Source: Gemmatimonas sp.
GTDB lineage: Bacteria > Gemmatimonadota > Gemmatimonadetes > Gemmatimonadales > Gemmatimonadaceae
Assembly (NCBI RefSeq): GCF_021298855.1
Contig: NZ_JAJTHI010000005.1
Coordinates: 1 to 64,000, forward strand
Direction: 5' to 3'
Length of the DNA: 64,000 bases
In this document: positions 40,163 through 50,075 of the stretch, piece by piece
How the letters are laid out: each line of letters opens with the position of its first letter
How positions within the stretch are numbered: position 1 is the stretch's first letter
Notes under the pieces: model-generated
Told to the model about the DNA's origin: nothing
Databases searched by the model: none
Seen by the model: only the letters and a program-made list of their open reading frames with translations
Made by a program: the position numbers and the translations under genes

Positions 40163-42679
40163 ATGGCCCGTTTTCCTGTTCCTGAACTGCTCGCCCCTGC
40201 CGGCACCATCGATGCCGTTCGCGCTGCCGTCGCGAACGGCGCCAATGCCGTCTACCTTGGCGCGTCCATGTACAATGCGCGCGATGAGGGGGCGCAGCTC
40301 ACGCTCGACGAACTGGGGCAGGCGTGCGCCATCGCGCATGCGCGCGGGGTGCGGGTGTATCTCACCTTCAACGTGCTCATCAAGCCCCATGAGCTGTCCG
40401 AGGCGCTGCAGTACCTCGGCGAGTGCATCGATCGCGGCATCGATGCGGCCATCGTGCAGGACCTTGGTGTGGTGCGACTCATCCAGCAGGTGTACCCGCA
40501 GCTCGAGGTGCACGGCTCCACCCAGATGACGGTGCACGACGTGTCCGGCGCCCGGGTCATGCAGCAGCTGGGCGTGGAACGCGTGGTGCTGGCGCGCGAG
40601 AACACACTCGAGGACATTCGCGCCATTCGCGAGCAGGTCCCGGCGCTGAGCCTCGAAACGTTCGTGCATGGCGCGCTGTGCATCTCGTATTCGGGACAGT
40701 GCTTCATGTCGGGCATGATCAGCGAACGCTCGGCCAATCGCGGGTCCTGCGCGCAATCGTGCCGCAAGGACTACACGCTCACCGACGAAGCCAGCGGCGC
40801 CACGCTCGACCGCGGATACCTCATTTCCACGAAGGATCTGGCGGCACACGATCACCTTGAAGCGATCGCACGACTCGGGGTGGGGTGCCTCAAGGTCGAA
40901 GGGCGCAAGAAGAAGCCCGAGTATGTGGCCACGGTCACCAAGGCCTACCGCGGCTGGCTCGACGGCATCGCGCGCGGGGAATCGGGGCGAGCGCCGGATC
41001 CGGCCGAGGTGGAGCCGCTGGTGCAGATCTTCAGCCGCGGCAACACGGGCGGCATGTACGGTGGCCGACAGGGGCGTGAGTACATCACCCGCACGCAGCC
41101 CGACAACCGCGGGCTCCCGATTGGTCTGGTGACCGGCGCCGACGGTGCGGCGCTGGTGATCGAGGTGCAGCGCCCCGTGGCGGTGGGCGATGGGCTGGGC
41201 TTCGAAGCGCCCGCGGGTGACAGCGGTGCGTCACTGGGCGGGACCGTGGCCGAGATGCGTACACTGTCGGTGCGGGCAGGAGTGCATCGTCAGGCCGTGC
41301 TGGTGAAGAGCGGCCCGCGCGTGACGCGGGTCCCGGAGGGATGGCACGTGGTACGCACCACCGACGCCAACCTGATGGACACGGCGCGGCAATCGTTCGC
41401 CCAGGTGGCCGTTCCCGAGCGCACCGGCGTGCAGCGTCTCGACGTGCGCTGCTTCGGGCAATCGGGAAGTCCGCTCAAGACGGTGTGGCGCTGCGGCGAC
41501 ATCGAAGTGACGGTGCGCGGCGACGTCCCGCTCGCGCAGGCCAGCAAGCGCTCACTCGACATGACGCAGCTGCGCGAGCAGTTCGGACGGTTGGGGGGCA
41601 CCCCGTTCAAGCTGGGCGCCGTGGATATCAGCGGTCTGGCCAGCGGCCTCTTTCTCCCGGTGAGTGAGCTCAACCGCGTGCGGCAGGATGCCACCGAACA
41701 GATCGAGCAGCAGCGGGGGTGGGCGCGCATGAGCGAGGAGGCGGTCCGCAGCGCGCGCATCGCCGAGTGTGTCACGCGTGTGCCTGAGGCCACGGTGGTC
41801 GCGCGGGTGCCATTGCCGGATCGCTTTGCGTTGCGGGCCGTGGTCTTCGACGTGGAGCAGGCACGCGAGGCGGCGGGTGGCGGCGCCACCGAAATCGTGC
41901 TCGATCCGTTCCTGCGGCATCCGGCGCCGCCACTGGCGCGCGTCGCGGCGCTGCGCGATGAGCTGGCGGGCCAGGGAGTCGCGCTGCGTTTGCGCACGCC
42001 CAGCATCGTGCGCCCCGAGGAGCGCGCCCGACTGACCAAGTGGTTCGGCCTGGGGCTGCCACTGCTCACCGGTCATCTGGGGCTCGCGGCGGAGTTCGGC
42101 GCTGCCGGGCACGATGTGGTGGCCGATTATGCCGTGAATGTCTTCAATCAGCATACCGCCGCACTGCTCTTCGAGTGTGGGGTGCCGCGTCTGGTGGCAA
42201 GCATCGAGCTCACCACCGACGAACTGGGGCAGCTGGTGGCGCCGTGGGGCGGGCACGGCTTCGATGTGCTGGTGTACGGCCGTCCGGAGGGGATGACGAT
42301 CGAGCATTGCGTGCTGAGCGCGGCCTTCGACCGCGAACCCACGACCTGTCGCGACCTGTGCGTGCAGAAGCACACCAACGTGTCGCTCACCGATCCTGCC
42401 GGTTACACCTTCGCGGTGGCCACCGACAGCAATTGCCGCAACCGGCTGCTGCACTCGCGCCCCATCGAGGCCAGTGAGTTCCTCCCGGCGCTCTGGGGGC
42501 ACGGGATTCGCGGCTTCCACATGGTGTTCAACGTGCCGGGCGATCCGGTGCGGGACCTGGTACGTGCCCATCGTTCGGCGCTCGACGCGCTCGATGCGGG
42601 TGAACAGCCCGATGTCCACGCCTCACGCCGCCTGCTCAACAACGTCTTTACGCGCGGCCATTTTGCCCGCGCCGTCTGA
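40163..42679 (+). CDS. Peptidase U32 family protein, two-part form (RlhA/TrhP-like)
   Basis: 838 residues. U32 proteins were named as collagenases, but characterised bacterial members (TrhP, RlhA) act in RNA hydroxylation. The N-terminal U32 domain is at about 5-290: PELLAPAGTIDAVRAAVANG, VHGSTQMTVHDVSGARVM, then the Cys cluster SYSGQCFMSGMISERSANRG with SCAQSCRKDY. A middle DUF3656-like region (about 300-560) and a second U32-like half with CRDLCVQKHTNVSLTD and ATDSNCRNRLLHSRPI follow. ATG 40163 was chosen as the first start of the conserved region. Actual substrate not known. Confidence 0.87.
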   Translation: MARFPVPELLAPAGTIDAVRAAVANGANAVYLGASMYNARDEGAQLTLDELGQACAIAHARGVRVYLTFNVLIKPHELSEALQYLGECIDRGIDAAIVQDLGVVRLIQQVYPQLEVHGSTQMTVHDVSGARVMQQLGVERVVLARENTLEDIRAIREQVPALSLETFVHGALCISYSGQCFMSGMISERSANRGSCAQSCRKDYTLTDEASGATLDRGYLISTKDLAAHDHLEAIARLGVGCLKVEGRKKKPEYVATVTKAYRGWLDGIARGESGRAPDPAEVEPLVQIFSRGNTGGMYGGRQGREYITRTQPDNRGLPIGLVTGADGAALVIEVQRPVAVGDGLGFEAPAGDSGASLGGTVAEMRTLSVRAGVHRQAVLVKSGPRVTRVPEGWHVVRTTDANLMDTARQSFAQVAVPERTGVQRLDVRCFGQSGSPLKTVWRCGDIEVTVRGDVPLAQASKRSLDMTQLREQFGRLGGTPFKLGAVDISGLASGLFLPVSELNRVRQDATEQIEQQRGWARMSEEAVRSARIAECVTRVPEATVVARVPLPDRFALRAVVFDVEQAREAAGGGATEIVLDPFLRHPAPPLARVAALRDELAGQGVALRLRTPSIVRPEERARLTKWFGLGLPLLTGHLGLAAEFGAAGHDVVADYAVNVFNQHTAALLFECGVPRLVASIELTTDELGQLVAPWGGHGFDVLVYGRPEGMTIEHCVLSAAFDREPTTCRDLCVQKHTNVSLTDPAGYTFAVATDSNCRNRLLHSRPIEASEFLPALWGHGIRGFHMVFNVPGDPVRDLVRAHRSALDALDAGEQPDVHASRRLLNNVFTRGHFARAV

Positions 42680-42685
42680 TCGCGC

Positions 42686-42868
42686 ATGAAGAAATCGATG
42701 ATGCCGCTGGTCGCCCTGCTCATCGGGCTGTTTCACCTGTACGAGGCCGTCATGGCGGCCCTGGCGGGCGAGTACGGGCGCATGGCCTGGAAGGGGGTGC
42801 TGGCCGTGGTGCTCGTCGTGGTGGCGTGGCTCATGAACGATACGGGGAAGCGCTTCTCCGATTCCTGA
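42686..42868 (+). CDS. Small membrane protein, 60 residues, unknown
   Basis: Begins MKKSMMPLVALLIGLFHLYE six bases after the U32 stop. It has hydrophobic segments at about 5-27 and 36-50 (WKGVLAVVLVVVAWLMN) and a polar end KRFSDS. It resembles small two-helix membrane proteins but I do not recognise a family. Codon use is like that of its neighbours. Confidence 0.6.
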   Translation: MKKSMMPLVALLIGLFHLYEAVMAALAGEYGRMAWKGVLAVVLVVVAWLMNDTGKRFSDS

Positions 42869-42959
42869 TCGCGGCCACATGCCCACGGGCTGCGTTGTGA
42901 CGATGGCGCGCACGGAGATCGGGTAACGGAGATGAGCCGCCGGTGTGCTACGGTACGCC

Positions 42960-44747
42960 ATGCGCTCGCACTCTCCCCCGACCTACGGCTCCCTCAGCGA
43001 TGCCCGCGCGCTGCTGTCGGCGCGCTTCGGCTACCCCGATTTCCGGCCGCCGCAGATTCGCGCGGTAGAGGCGGTGCTGTCGGGGCGGGACGCGCTCGTG
43101 GTGCTCCCCACCGGGGGCGGCAAGTCGCTGTGCTATCAGGTGCCGGCGCTGGTGCGCGGCGGACTCTGTGTCGTGATCAGTCCGCTCATCTCGCTCATGA
43201 AGGATCAGGTGGAGGCGCTCGAGCGTCGCGCCATTGCCGCGGCCTTCATCAACAGCACGCTCGGTGCAGGCGCGGTGGCGGAGCGTATGGCACGCGCCCG
43301 CGACGGCGCGCTGGCGCTGCTGTACCTGTCACCGGAGCGACTCGAAGCGGGGCACACCTGTGCGCAACTGCGGGCCATCGGCGTGCGTCTGCTGGCGGTC
43401 GATGAGGCACATTGCATCAGCGAATGGGGGCACGATTTCCGCCCCAGCTACCGCCGGCTGGGGCAGCTGCGGCAGGCGCTGGGGGCGCCGCAAACCGTGG
43501 CCCTCACCGCCACCGCCACACCGGAGGTCCGCCGCGATATCGTGCAGCAGCTCGCCCTGCACGCACCCACCGTGGTGGTGGCGGGATTCGATCGCCCCAA
43601 TCTGACCTACCGCGTACGCCGTGTGCAGCGGGCGCCCGAAAAGGACGCCTTGGCCGTCGAGCTGCTGAAACGGGAAACGGCGCCGGCCATCGTCTACACC
43701 CCCGCGCGCAACGCGGTCGAACGCATCACCGCCATGCTGGGGCGGGCACACATCCGCGCCACCGCCTATCACGCGGGACTCGGGCACCAGATACGGCAAC
43801 GCGCGCAGGACGCGTTCATGGAGGAGCGCACGCGCGTCATCGTGGCCACCAGTGCCTTTGGCATGGGGATCGACAAGCCCGATGTGCGGCTGGTGGTCCA
43901 CCACGCCATGCCGGGCTCGCTCGAGGCCTACTATCAAGAAGCGGGTCGCGCCGGCCGCGACGGGCAGCCCAGCCGCTGCGAATTGCTGCATGCCCCCACC
44001 GACCGCAACACGCACGAGTATTTCCTGGCGGGCACGCACCCCACTCGGCATGACGTCGACCAGGTGTGGTGCACACTGCAGCAGCGGGCCGATGACACGG
44101 GTGTGGTGCCGCTCGCGCCGCCAGCCTTGGCCAGACAGGTGCCCGGGGTAAATGAACGCTGCGCCGCGGCCGCCCTGCGCGTGCTGCTCGCGCATCACCT
44201 GTGCCAGCTGGTGCCGCCACGCCCGGGACAGGTGCACGCACGCTTGCTGGCGACGCCGGTGCGCATTGCCCGCGAGCTCCACGGCCCACGCGACTTCGAC
44301 CGCGAACTGCTGCGGGCCCTCTGGCGCGGGGTGGGGCCCGCGCTGTCGCACGGTGCCACCATTGACCTTGACGGGTTGCCCCCGGGATTGGGTGGCGCTG
44401 CCATGCTCGTCCCTGTTCTGGAGCGTCTCGCGTCGGAACAGTTTGTCACATGGCGTCGCGTCGACGGCGGCATACGACTGGCACCATCACACCGGCGGCG
44501 CGCCTCGCCACCCATCCGGTGGGACCAACTCGAGCGACGCCGACGCACCGACGTGGCCCGCCTCGACGCCATGGAGCACTATGCGCACACCACCCATTGC
44601 CGAAGAGCGTACGTCCTGCGCTATTTCGGTGATCGCGAGGCACGCGCGCAGTGTGGCGCCTGTGATCGCTGTCTCGCGAACACGGTCACGGTGGCTGGTC
44701 ACTCCCACGACCCGGCCAGTCGTGGCCGGTCGCGCCCCCGGTCCTGA
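42960..44747 (+). CDS. recQ: RecQ-type ATP-dependent DNA helicase
   Basis: 595 residues from ATG 42960. 3'-5' DNA helicase. Motifs: 0/[32 protein letters not shown], Ia [73 protein letters not shown] and [22 protein letters not shown]. Near the C-terminus [20 protein letters not shown] plus GACDRC gives the four-Cys zinc knot, out of its usual order relative to the winged-helix region. No HRDC domain is visible, so it is a short RecQ variant. Confidence 0.93.
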   Translation: MRSHSPPTYGSLSDARALLSARFGYPDFRPPQIRAVEAVLSGRDALVVLPTGGGKSLCYQVPALVRGGLCVVISPLISLMKDQVEALERRAIAAAFINSTLGAGAVAERMARARDGALALLYLSPERLEAGHTCAQLRAIGVRLLAVDEAHCISEWGHDFRPSYRRLGQLRQALGAPQTVALTATATPEVRRDIVQQLALHAPTVVVAGFDRPNLTYRVRRVQRAPEKDALAVELLKRETAPAIVYTPARNAVERITAMLGRAHIRATAYHAGLGHQIRQRAQDAFMEERTRVIVATSAFGMGIDKPDVRLVVHHAMPGSLEAYYQEAGRAGRDGQPSRCELLHAPTDRNTHEYFLAGTHPTRHDVDQVWCTLQQRADDTGVVPLAPPALARQVPGVNERCAAAALRVLLAHHLCQLVPPRPGQVHARLLATPVRIARELHGPRDFDRELLRALWRGVGPALSHGATIDLDGLPPGLGGAAMLVPVLERLASEQFVTWRRVDGGIRLAPSHRRRASPPIRWDQLERRRRTDVARLDAMEHYAHTTHCRRAYVLRYFGDREARAQCGACDRCLANTVTVAGHSHDPASRGRSRPRS

Positions 44748-44773
44748 ACCACACTCCCTTCCGACCGTACCCG

Positions 44774-45991
44774 ATGGACGACAGTCTGTATTTCTCCGAG
44801 CAGCACCTTGCCGTACGTGACATGGTGAGCGCTTTCGCCCGTGACGAAGTGGCGCCAGTGGCCGCGCAGCACGACGATGCCTCCACGTTCCCGTGGGAGA
44901 ACGTCAAGAAGATGGGAGAGCTCGGTCTCCTCGGCATTCCGTGGTCGGAGGACGTCGGTGGTGCCGGGTTCGACACCATCAGCTTCATGATCGCCATCGA
45001 GGAACTCGCCAAGGTCTGCGCGTCGCACTCCATCACCATTTCCGCGCACACCACGCTCGGCACGTCCCCCATCGTCAACTTCGGCACACCGGCGCAGATC
45101 GCGCGCTACGTGCCCCTGCTGGCGAGTGGCAAGGTGCTGGGCGGATTCGGACTGACCGAGGAGGCGGCAGGCAGCGATGCCGGTGGAACCCGGACGACGG
45201 CGGTCAAGAAGGATGGCTACTACCTGCTGAACGGCAGCAAGCGGTTCATCACGCACGCCGGGGTGGGCGAAGTCTTCGTGGTCACCGCGGTGACGGATCC
45301 GTCCAAGGGGACCAAGGGCATCTCGAGTTTCATTCTCACCAAGGAGAGCGTGGATCTCGAGCAGTGCCGACTGTTGGGCGTGGGCCACGACGATTCGCTC
45401 GCCCCCATGCCAGGGTTCAAGGCCGGCAAGAAAGAGGACAAGCTCGGGTGGCGCGCCTCCGACACCCGCGAACTGCTCTTCGACAACGTCGAAGTGCCGG
45501 CGGAGAATCTGCTGGGTACCGAAGGGTTGGGCTTCATCAACTTCATGAAGACTCTCGACGCCGGTCGCATCGGCATCGCCGCCCTGTCCATCGGGATCGC
45601 CCAGGGCGCCCTCGATGAGGCCCTCAAGTACGCGAGCGTGCGCAAGCAGTTCGGTGCCGCCATTGCCACGTTTCAGGGCGTGCAGTTCCAGCTGAGTGAC
45701 ATGGCCACGGAAATCGAGGCCGGGCGTCATCTGGTCTACCACGCGGCGTGGCTGTCGCAGAACGGGAAGCCGTTCGGCAAGGAAGCGGCCATGGCCAAGC
45801 TGTTCTGCTCGGAACTGGCCATGCGGGCCACGATCAAGGCCATCCAGATCCACGGCGGCTACGGCTACACCAAGGACTATCCGGTGGAGCGGTTCATGCG
45901 CGACGCGAAGATCTGCGAGATCGGTGAAGGGACGAGCGAGATCCAGCGGATGGTCATCGCCCGGCACCTCCTCAAGGGGCTGGTGGCCTAG
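44774..45991 (+). CDS. Acyl-CoA dehydrogenase, short-chain type
   Basis: 405 residues. FAD-dependent oxidation of an acyl-CoA to a trans-2-enoyl-CoA. Features: start [40 protein letters not shown] (FAD/substrate), [39 protein letters not shown] and the C-terminal [18 protein letters not shown], where the Glu of EGTSE is the catalytic base in the butyryl-CoA dehydrogenase type. A stretch of about 20 residues (around [18 protein letters not shown]) is longer than usual. It probably serves the same fatty/branched acyl-CoA catabolism as the mutase locus, but has its own unit. Confidence 0.92.
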   Translation: MDDSLYFSEQHLAVRDMVSAFARDEVAPVAAQHDDASTFPWENVKKMGELGLLGIPWSEDVGGAGFDTISFMIAIEELAKVCASHSITISAHTTLGTSPIVNFGTPAQIARYVPLLASGKVLGGFGLTEEAAGSDAGGTRTTAVKKDGYYLLNGSKRFITHAGVGEVFVVTAVTDPSKGTKGISSFILTKESVDLEQCRLLGVGHDDSLAPMPGFKAGKKEDKLGWRASDTRELLFDNVEVPAENLLGTEGLGFINFMKTLDAGRIGIAALSIGIAQGALDEALKYASVRKQFGAAIATFQGVQFQLSDMATEIEAGRHLVYHAAWLSQNGKPFGKEAAMAKLFCSELAMRATIKAIQIHGGYGYTKDYPVERFMRDAKICEIGEGTSEIQRMVIARHLLKGLVA

Positions 45992-46044
45992 GAACGAGAG
46001 GGATAGCTTACCCCTGTTCCACTCTAGCCGTCGCTTATGGCGCC

Positions 46045-46071
46045 GGCGGCCCGTGCGACTCACGGGCCGTT
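46045..46071 (+). terminator. Hairpin terminator after the acyl-CoA dehydrogenase
   Basis: Perfect 9-bp stem CGGCCCGTG / CACGGGCCG (46047-46055 with 46061-46069) with loop CGACT, extendable by G-T pairs, followed by TTTGCGTTTGTG. It lies 55 bases past the stop codon. The T tract is interrupted, as is common in high-GC genomes. Confidence 0.72.
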
Positions 46072-46440
46072 TGCGTTTGTGGGTCGGGTTTTCCGGGGCC
46101 AGCGTGCTGCCGGTCAACCCGTCCACACGTTCCACCGCCTGACACGCCTTGGTCGCGTCGATCGCGGGGGCCCGCGTTTCACTCCGAGGCCAGCGCCTCC
46201 TGCCGCCGTGACGTCTGTCGCGAGGCCGGGATGGTCCGCGACCCGGGGGCGCGAGGCACTCGATCCGATCTCGTCAGCCGGTGGGGGAGCCGTGTGACGT
46301 ACGATCGTGCGCTGCCGTTGCCTCCCGTGTTTGGGACGCAACAGACGGGCGCGCTCGATTTTCCTGCAGGTCCACCGTTATGTGCTGTCGTTTCGGGTCG
46401 GCCGGAGTCGCCGCCAGCCTGAGGCAGGCAGTGGGTTGCA
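46072..46440 (+). other. Long gene-free region before the RNase E/G gene; probable 5' leader
   Basis: About 370 bases with no supported gene; the short open frames here have no family likeness. The region is GC-rich with possible pairings (for example GGCCGGGATGGTCCGCGACC and CGGTGGGGGAGCCGTG), and could hold the promoter and a structured leader of the RNase E/G gene. In E. coli rne controls its own mRNA through a structured 5' leader; whether that is true here is not shown by the sequence. Confidence 0.4.
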
Positions 46441-48009
46441 ATGAAGCGAGAACTCCTGGTGAACGCGACGCCGCGTGAAACGCGCGTCGCCATCATCGAG
46501 GACGGCCAACTGGTGGAGCTGCTGGTCGATCGGCCCGATGCGCGTCGCATGGTTGGTGACGTGTACCTCGGAAAGGTCGAAGCCGTGCTTCCGGGCATTC
46601 AGGCCGCCTTCGTGAACATCGGCACCGAAAAGTCGGCCTTCCTCCATGCAGCCGACGTGGTCGTCGAGGATGCGCAGGTCTCGGATGACGACGACGAGGA
46701 CGAGGACGCCGCGGAGGAACAGGGCGGGGGCGGGGGAGGCGGCGGTCGCCGCGGGCGGCGCGAGGTGCGCCCCATTCAGGACCTGCTCAAGCGCGGCCAG
46801 GACATCCTCGTGCAGATCACCAAGGAGCCCATCTCCACCAAGGGCCCGCGCGTCACCGCCCAGGTGTCGCTGGCGGGACGGTTCCTGGTGTACATGCCCT
46901 TTGCCTCCAAGGTCGGGGTCAGCCGCAAGATCGACGAGCGGGCCGAACGCCAGCGCCTGCGCAGCATGGTGGGGGAGATGCTCCCCGATGACTCGGGCGG
47001 CGTGATCGTGCGCACCGTGTCCGAAGATGCCACCAAGGAAACGTTCGAGCGTGAACTCAATACGCTCATGAACAACTGGAAGCGCATCAAGCGGAAGACG
47101 CAGTTCCTGCGGGCGCCGGCCATGGTGCACCGGGAAACCAACGTCACGCGCGGTCTCGTTCGCGACCTCTTCAGCGCCAAGGTTGAGCGCGTGCTGGTGG
47201 ACAGCAAGCAGGTGTTCAACGAGATCACCGAATACCTGCAGGGCATTGCACCGGATCTCGTGGAACGGGTGAAGCTGTACGAGGAGCCGGTTCCGCTCTT
47301 CGACAAGGAAGGGATCGAGACGGAGATCCGCGATCTCTTCAAGCGTCGCTGCGACCTGCCGAGCGGTGGCTACATCATCATCGAGCAGACGGAAGCGCTG
47401 GTCTCCATCGACGTGAACTCGGGGCGCTATACCGGAAAGCGCGACCCCGAGAAGACCATCTTCAAGACCAACACGGAGGCGGCACGGGAGATTGCCCGGC
47501 AGCTGCGGCTGCGCGATGTGGGCGGCATCATCGTGTGCGACTTCATCGACATGGAGACGCAAGGGAACCGCGACAAGGTGCTGCATGAACTGCGCACGCA
47601 TCTCGGTCGCGACCGCGCCCGGACCAAGGCGTTTGCCGTGTCGGACCTCGGGTTGGTGGAGATGACCCGCCAGCGGGTGCGGCAGAGCCATTACCAGAGC
47701 ATGACCGAGTCGTGCCCCACCTGCAGTGGGACCGGGCGCGTCTTCACCCCCGAAACCATCGTGCGCCGTACGGAACGCGCGGTCCGTCGCATGTCGGCCG
47801 AGGGGCGCAAGGAGCCGGTGGTGCTGCGCCTGCACCCCGAGGTGGCACTCCATGTTCTGGAACAGGAGCACGATTTCGTGAAGCGGCTGGAAAAGCTGGC
47901 TGGTTTTCCGCTCGAATTGCGCGACGATCCGCTCCTCAAGCCCGACGAGATCAAGCTGGTGGTGCGGGGCGCGCAGCGTGATGTGACACAGCAGTACGCG
48001 TTGGCCTGA
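46441..48009 (+). CDS. rng: Ribonuclease E/G family endoribonuclease
   Basis: 522 residues, closer in size to RNase G than to RNase E, so the degradosome-binding C-terminal half is absent. It cuts single-stranded RNA with a 5' monophosphate preference. The S1 domain (about 35-130) carries an acidic and then glycine/arginine-rich insert, SDDDDEDEDAAEEQ followed by eight Gly and RRGRRE. Catalytic Asp residues are in VSIDVNSGRYTGKRDPEKTI and IIVCDFIDMETQGNRDK, and the zinc link is SCPTCSGTGR. Order rng - rplU - rpmA is widespread and supports the name. Start ATG has weak ribosome-binding sequence. Confidence 0.93.
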   Translation: MKRELLVNATPRETRVAIIEDGQLVELLVDRPDARRMVGDVYLGKVEAVLPGIQAAFVNIGTEKSAFLHAADVVVEDAQVSDDDDEDEDAAEEQGGGGGGGGRRGRREVRPIQDLLKRGQDILVQITKEPISTKGPRVTAQVSLAGRFLVYMPFASKVGVSRKIDERAERQRLRSMVGEMLPDDSGGVIVRTVSEDATKETFERELNTLMNNWKRIKRKTQFLRAPAMVHRETNVTRGLVRDLFSAKVERVLVDSKQVFNEITEYLQGIAPDLVERVKLYEEPVPLFDKEGIETEIRDLFKRRCDLPSGGYIIIEQTEALVSIDVNSGRYTGKRDPEKTIFKTNTEAAREIARQLRLRDVGGIIVCDFIDMETQGNRDKVLHELRTHLGRDRARTKAFAVSDLGLVEMTRQRVRQSHYQSMTESCPTCSGTGRVFTPETIVRRTERAVRRMSAEGRKEPVVLRLHPEVALHVLEQEHDFVKRLEKLAGFPLELRDDPLLKPDEIKLVVRGAQRDVTQQYALA

Positions 48010-48037
48010 CCCGTACGAGGGGCGGCACCTCGCCCCG

Positions 48038-48066
48038 TTGACACCTAAAGCCAATCTGGATAAGCT
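48038..48066 (+). promoter_or_regulatory. Putative sigma-70 type promoter of rplU-rpmA
   Basis: A perfect -35 TTGACA at 48038-48043 is followed after 17 bases by TAAGCT (48061-48066), a moderate -10 (3 of 6 consensus positions). The start of transcription would be about 30-35 bases before the rplU ATG at 48106. The AT-rich stretch stands out in this GC-rich window. Confidence 0.5.
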
Positions 48067-48105
48067 TCTAGGCTACGTCTGGAACGCACATAACTGGAAC
48101 CAACC

Positions 48106-48423
48106 ATGAGCTACGCGATCATCCGCACCGGCGGCAAGCAGTTCCGCGCCGAGCCGGGCAAGACCCTTCGGATCCCTTCGTTGCTGGGTGAAGCCGGCAC
48201 GGCCGTCGAATTCAACGACGTCCTCCTTGGCTCCGACGGCAAGCAGATCCAGGTGGGTGTGCCCACGCTTTCCGGCGCCAAGGTCACGGCGGAGATCGTG
48301 AAGCACGGACTCGACGACAAGATCATCGTCTTCAAGTTCAAGCGCCGGAAGAACTACGCCCGCAAACAGGGTCACCGGCAGAAGTTCACCGAAGTTCGCA
48401 TCAAGGACATCACCCTCGGCTGA
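48106..48423 (+). CDS. rplU: 50S ribosomal protein L21
   Basis: 105 residues, normal length. Begins [20 protein letters not shown] and has [20 protein letters not shown], the rRNA-binding L21 signature, near the C-terminus. It leads the rplU-rpmA pair, following the RNase E/G gene. A putative promoter lies just upstream. Confidence 0.97.
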   Translation: MSYAIIRTGGKQFRAEPGKTLRIPSLLGEAGTAVEFNDVLLGSDGKQIQVGVPTLSGAKVTAEIVKHGLDDKIIVFKFKRRKNYARKQGHRQKFTEVRIKDITLG

Positions 48424-48473
48424 GCGCCGGCGGTGCGCCGCTCGCGGCGCGCTGCCTCACTGGAGTATTCGTC

Positions 48474-48755
48474 ATGGCACATAAGAAGGGCGTCGGCTCC
48501 TCACGCAACGGCCGCGATTCCAACCCGAAGTACCGGGGAATCAAGAAGTATGGCGGTGAGTTCGTGACGGCCGGCAACATCATTCTCCGTCAGTGCGGTA
48601 CCAAGTGGCATCCGGGTGCCAACGTGGGCATGGGCACCGATTACACGATCTACTCGCTCGTCGACGGCGTCGTGCAGTTCGCCCACAAGAGCAAGAAGGC
48701 GTACAAGGTCAACGTCGTCCCCGTCGAGTTCGTCGAGGAGACGGTCGAGGCCTGA
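48474..48755 (+). CDS. rpmA: 50S ribosomal protein L27
   Basis: 93 residues. Begins [20 protein letters not shown], the direct N-terminus without the cleaved Firmicutes-type extension, reaching the peptidyl-transferase centre. The signature [20 protein letters not shown] and [18 protein letters not shown] follow. The gap after rplU is 50 bases, with no promoter seen. A strong hairpin follows. Confidence 0.97.
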   Translation: MAHKKGVGSSRNGRDSNPKYRGIKKYGGEFVTAGNIILRQCGTKWHPGANVGMGTDYTIYSLVDGVVQFAHKSKKAYKVNVVPVEFVEETVEA

Positions 48756-48772
48756 GCTCGTCGGCCGCGTTT

Positions 48773-48808
48773 CGAGGGGCAGGGCACCACACGGTGCGCT
48801 GCCCCTCG
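48773..48808 (+). terminator. Hairpin terminator after rpmA
   Basis: Sixteen-base arms CGAGGGGCAGGGCACC and GGTGCGCTGCCCCTCG (48773-48788 with 48793-48808), one mismatch, loop ACAC, followed by TGCGTTTGTG. It ends the rplU-rpmA transcript 18 bases after the stop. It resembles the terminators after tmRNA and acyl-CoA dehydrogenase in having an interrupted T tract. Confidence 0.78.
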
Positions 48809-48887
48809 TGCGTTTGTGCCCTGGCCGCGTAACCTGGCGGCCACGTCGCCCGTAGTATCGCCGAACGACACTTTCACCGAGGACACC

Positions 48888-49289
48888 ATGGCACTCTGGG
48901 ACAAGGTCAGGCAGGGGATCGACAAGGCCGGCAAGGCCGCACAGGACGTCTTCGACGAAGGCAAGCTGCGCCTCGAGGCGTACCGCGCCCGCGAGCAGGC
49001 GGACAAGGCCGCCGAGGCACTGGGCTATGCTCTCTTCCGGGCAACTGAAGCCGGTGGGGAGCTCGACGCCGAGGCGCGCGGACGCCTCCTCGACGCCCTG
49101 AAGGAACGCGACGCCGAGGCGCGGCGCCTGGAGAATGCCCTGGCCGAGGCCAAGGCGCGCATGGATGACCGACCGGATGCCCCGCCACCGCCGCCGCCAG
49201 CGGGCGCTCCGGACGCGCCGGCGCCAGCACCCGCGACACCGCCCCCCGCTACGTCGGCGGCGGAGTCGCCGCCGACAGCGCCGTTCTGA
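48888..49289 (+). CDS. Helical hypothetical protein with Pro/Ala-rich tail
   Basis: 133 residues from ATG 48888 (GAGGACACC before it). The N-terminal ~90 residues should be one or two long helices (MALWDKVRQGIDKAGKAAQD, KLRLEAYRAREQADKAAEAL, LKERDAEARRLENALAEAKA); the rest is proline and alanine (PPPPPPAGAPDAPAPAPATP). No cysteine, signal peptide or known domain. Possibly a small cytoplasmic scaffold or phasin-like protein, but that is a guess. Its last 41 bases overlap the GDPD gene on the other strand. Confidence 0.65.
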   Translation: MALWDKVRQGIDKAGKAAQDVFDEGKLRLEAYRAREQADKAAEALGYALFRATEAGGELDAEARGRLLDALKERDAEARRLENALAEAKARMDDRPDAPPPPPPAGAPDAPAPAPATPPPATSAAESPPTAPF

Positions 49290-49977
49290 TCAGATCGGGC
49301 ACATCGGTACAGAGGGCATCAACGCCCCACGCCGCCAGCTGGCGCGCGTGGGGCGCGCTGTTCACTGTCCAGGCAATGAGCCTGACCCCCGCGTCGTGAC
49401 ACGTCACCACCAGCGCTTCGTCGATCAGCGGCGCATGTTGCCACCAGGCCGTGGCTCCGCTGTTGGCGAGTGCCGCCGGCAGGTCGAGCGGGTAGGAGGT
49501 GCTGAGCAAGCCAATGCGCGTGTCCGCTCGACGCGCCCGCACGCCTACAGGAATACGGTGGTCGAAGGCGTGGACCTCGGCCGATACCTCGCGATGGGCC
49601 GAGAGGAAGTCGGCGACCAGCGACTCGACGTGGGGCGCCTTCACTTCCACATACAGCGTCGTGTGTCCGTCGGCCAGCGCGAATACCTCGGCCAGCGTGG
49701 GGACGTGCTCGCCCCCCGGCAGCCGGAAGGCGCCCACCTCGGCCGCCGTGAGCTCGGCAATGGGTACCTCATCGTCCAGCCGCTTGAGGGTGGGATCGTG
49801 ATGGACCACCAGCACGCCGTCGCGGGTGCCGTGCACATCCAGTTCGATACCATCCACCCCGAGTTCCAGCGCCCGCTGAAAGGCGGGCAGGGTATTTTCC
49901 AGGAAGGCGCGTGAGGCGCCACGATGGGCAATGAGCGCCGGCCGGCGGCTCGCGGGCGCCTGCGTCGGGATTGGCAT
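49249..49977 (-). CDS. Glycerophosphodiester phosphodiesterase
   Basis: 242 residues. Hydrolyses deacylated phospholipids to glycerol-3-phosphate and an alcohol. Motifs: LIAHRGASRAFLENTLPAFQ (catalytic His and Arg), GIELDVHGTRDGVLVVHHDP (metal Glu/Asp and second His) and, later, VEVKAP and GVRLIAWTVNS. No signal peptide, so cytoplasmic. Convergent with the helical hypothetical gene (41-base overlap) and divergent from the ECF sigma gene with about 100 bases between. Confidence 0.92.
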   Translation of the reverse strand: MPIPTQAPASRRPALIAHRGASRAFLENTLPAFQRALELGVDGIELDVHGTRDGVLVVHHDPTLKRLDDEVPIAELTAAEVGAFRLPGGEHVPTLAEVFALADGHTTLYVEVKAPHVESLVADFLSAHREVSAEVHAFDHRIPVGVRARRADTRIGLLSTSYPLDLPAALANSGATAWWQHAPLIDEALVVTCHDAGVRLIAWTVNSAPHARQLAAWGVDALCTDVPDLIRTALSAATPPPT

Positions 49978-50075
49978 ACCGCGAAGCTCGCCCCGGTTCC
50001 GACGGCGGTCAACGGGACGGGCGCCGGGGCGCGCCTTAACGATTCATCCCACGGGCCGTCCAACAGGCCGAACGT

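Noticed and set aside
48010-48037. Terminator between the RNase E/G gene and rplU
   Set aside because: GGGGCG/CGCCCC gives only a 6-bp stem with no T tract; alternative pairings compete, so I do not list it.
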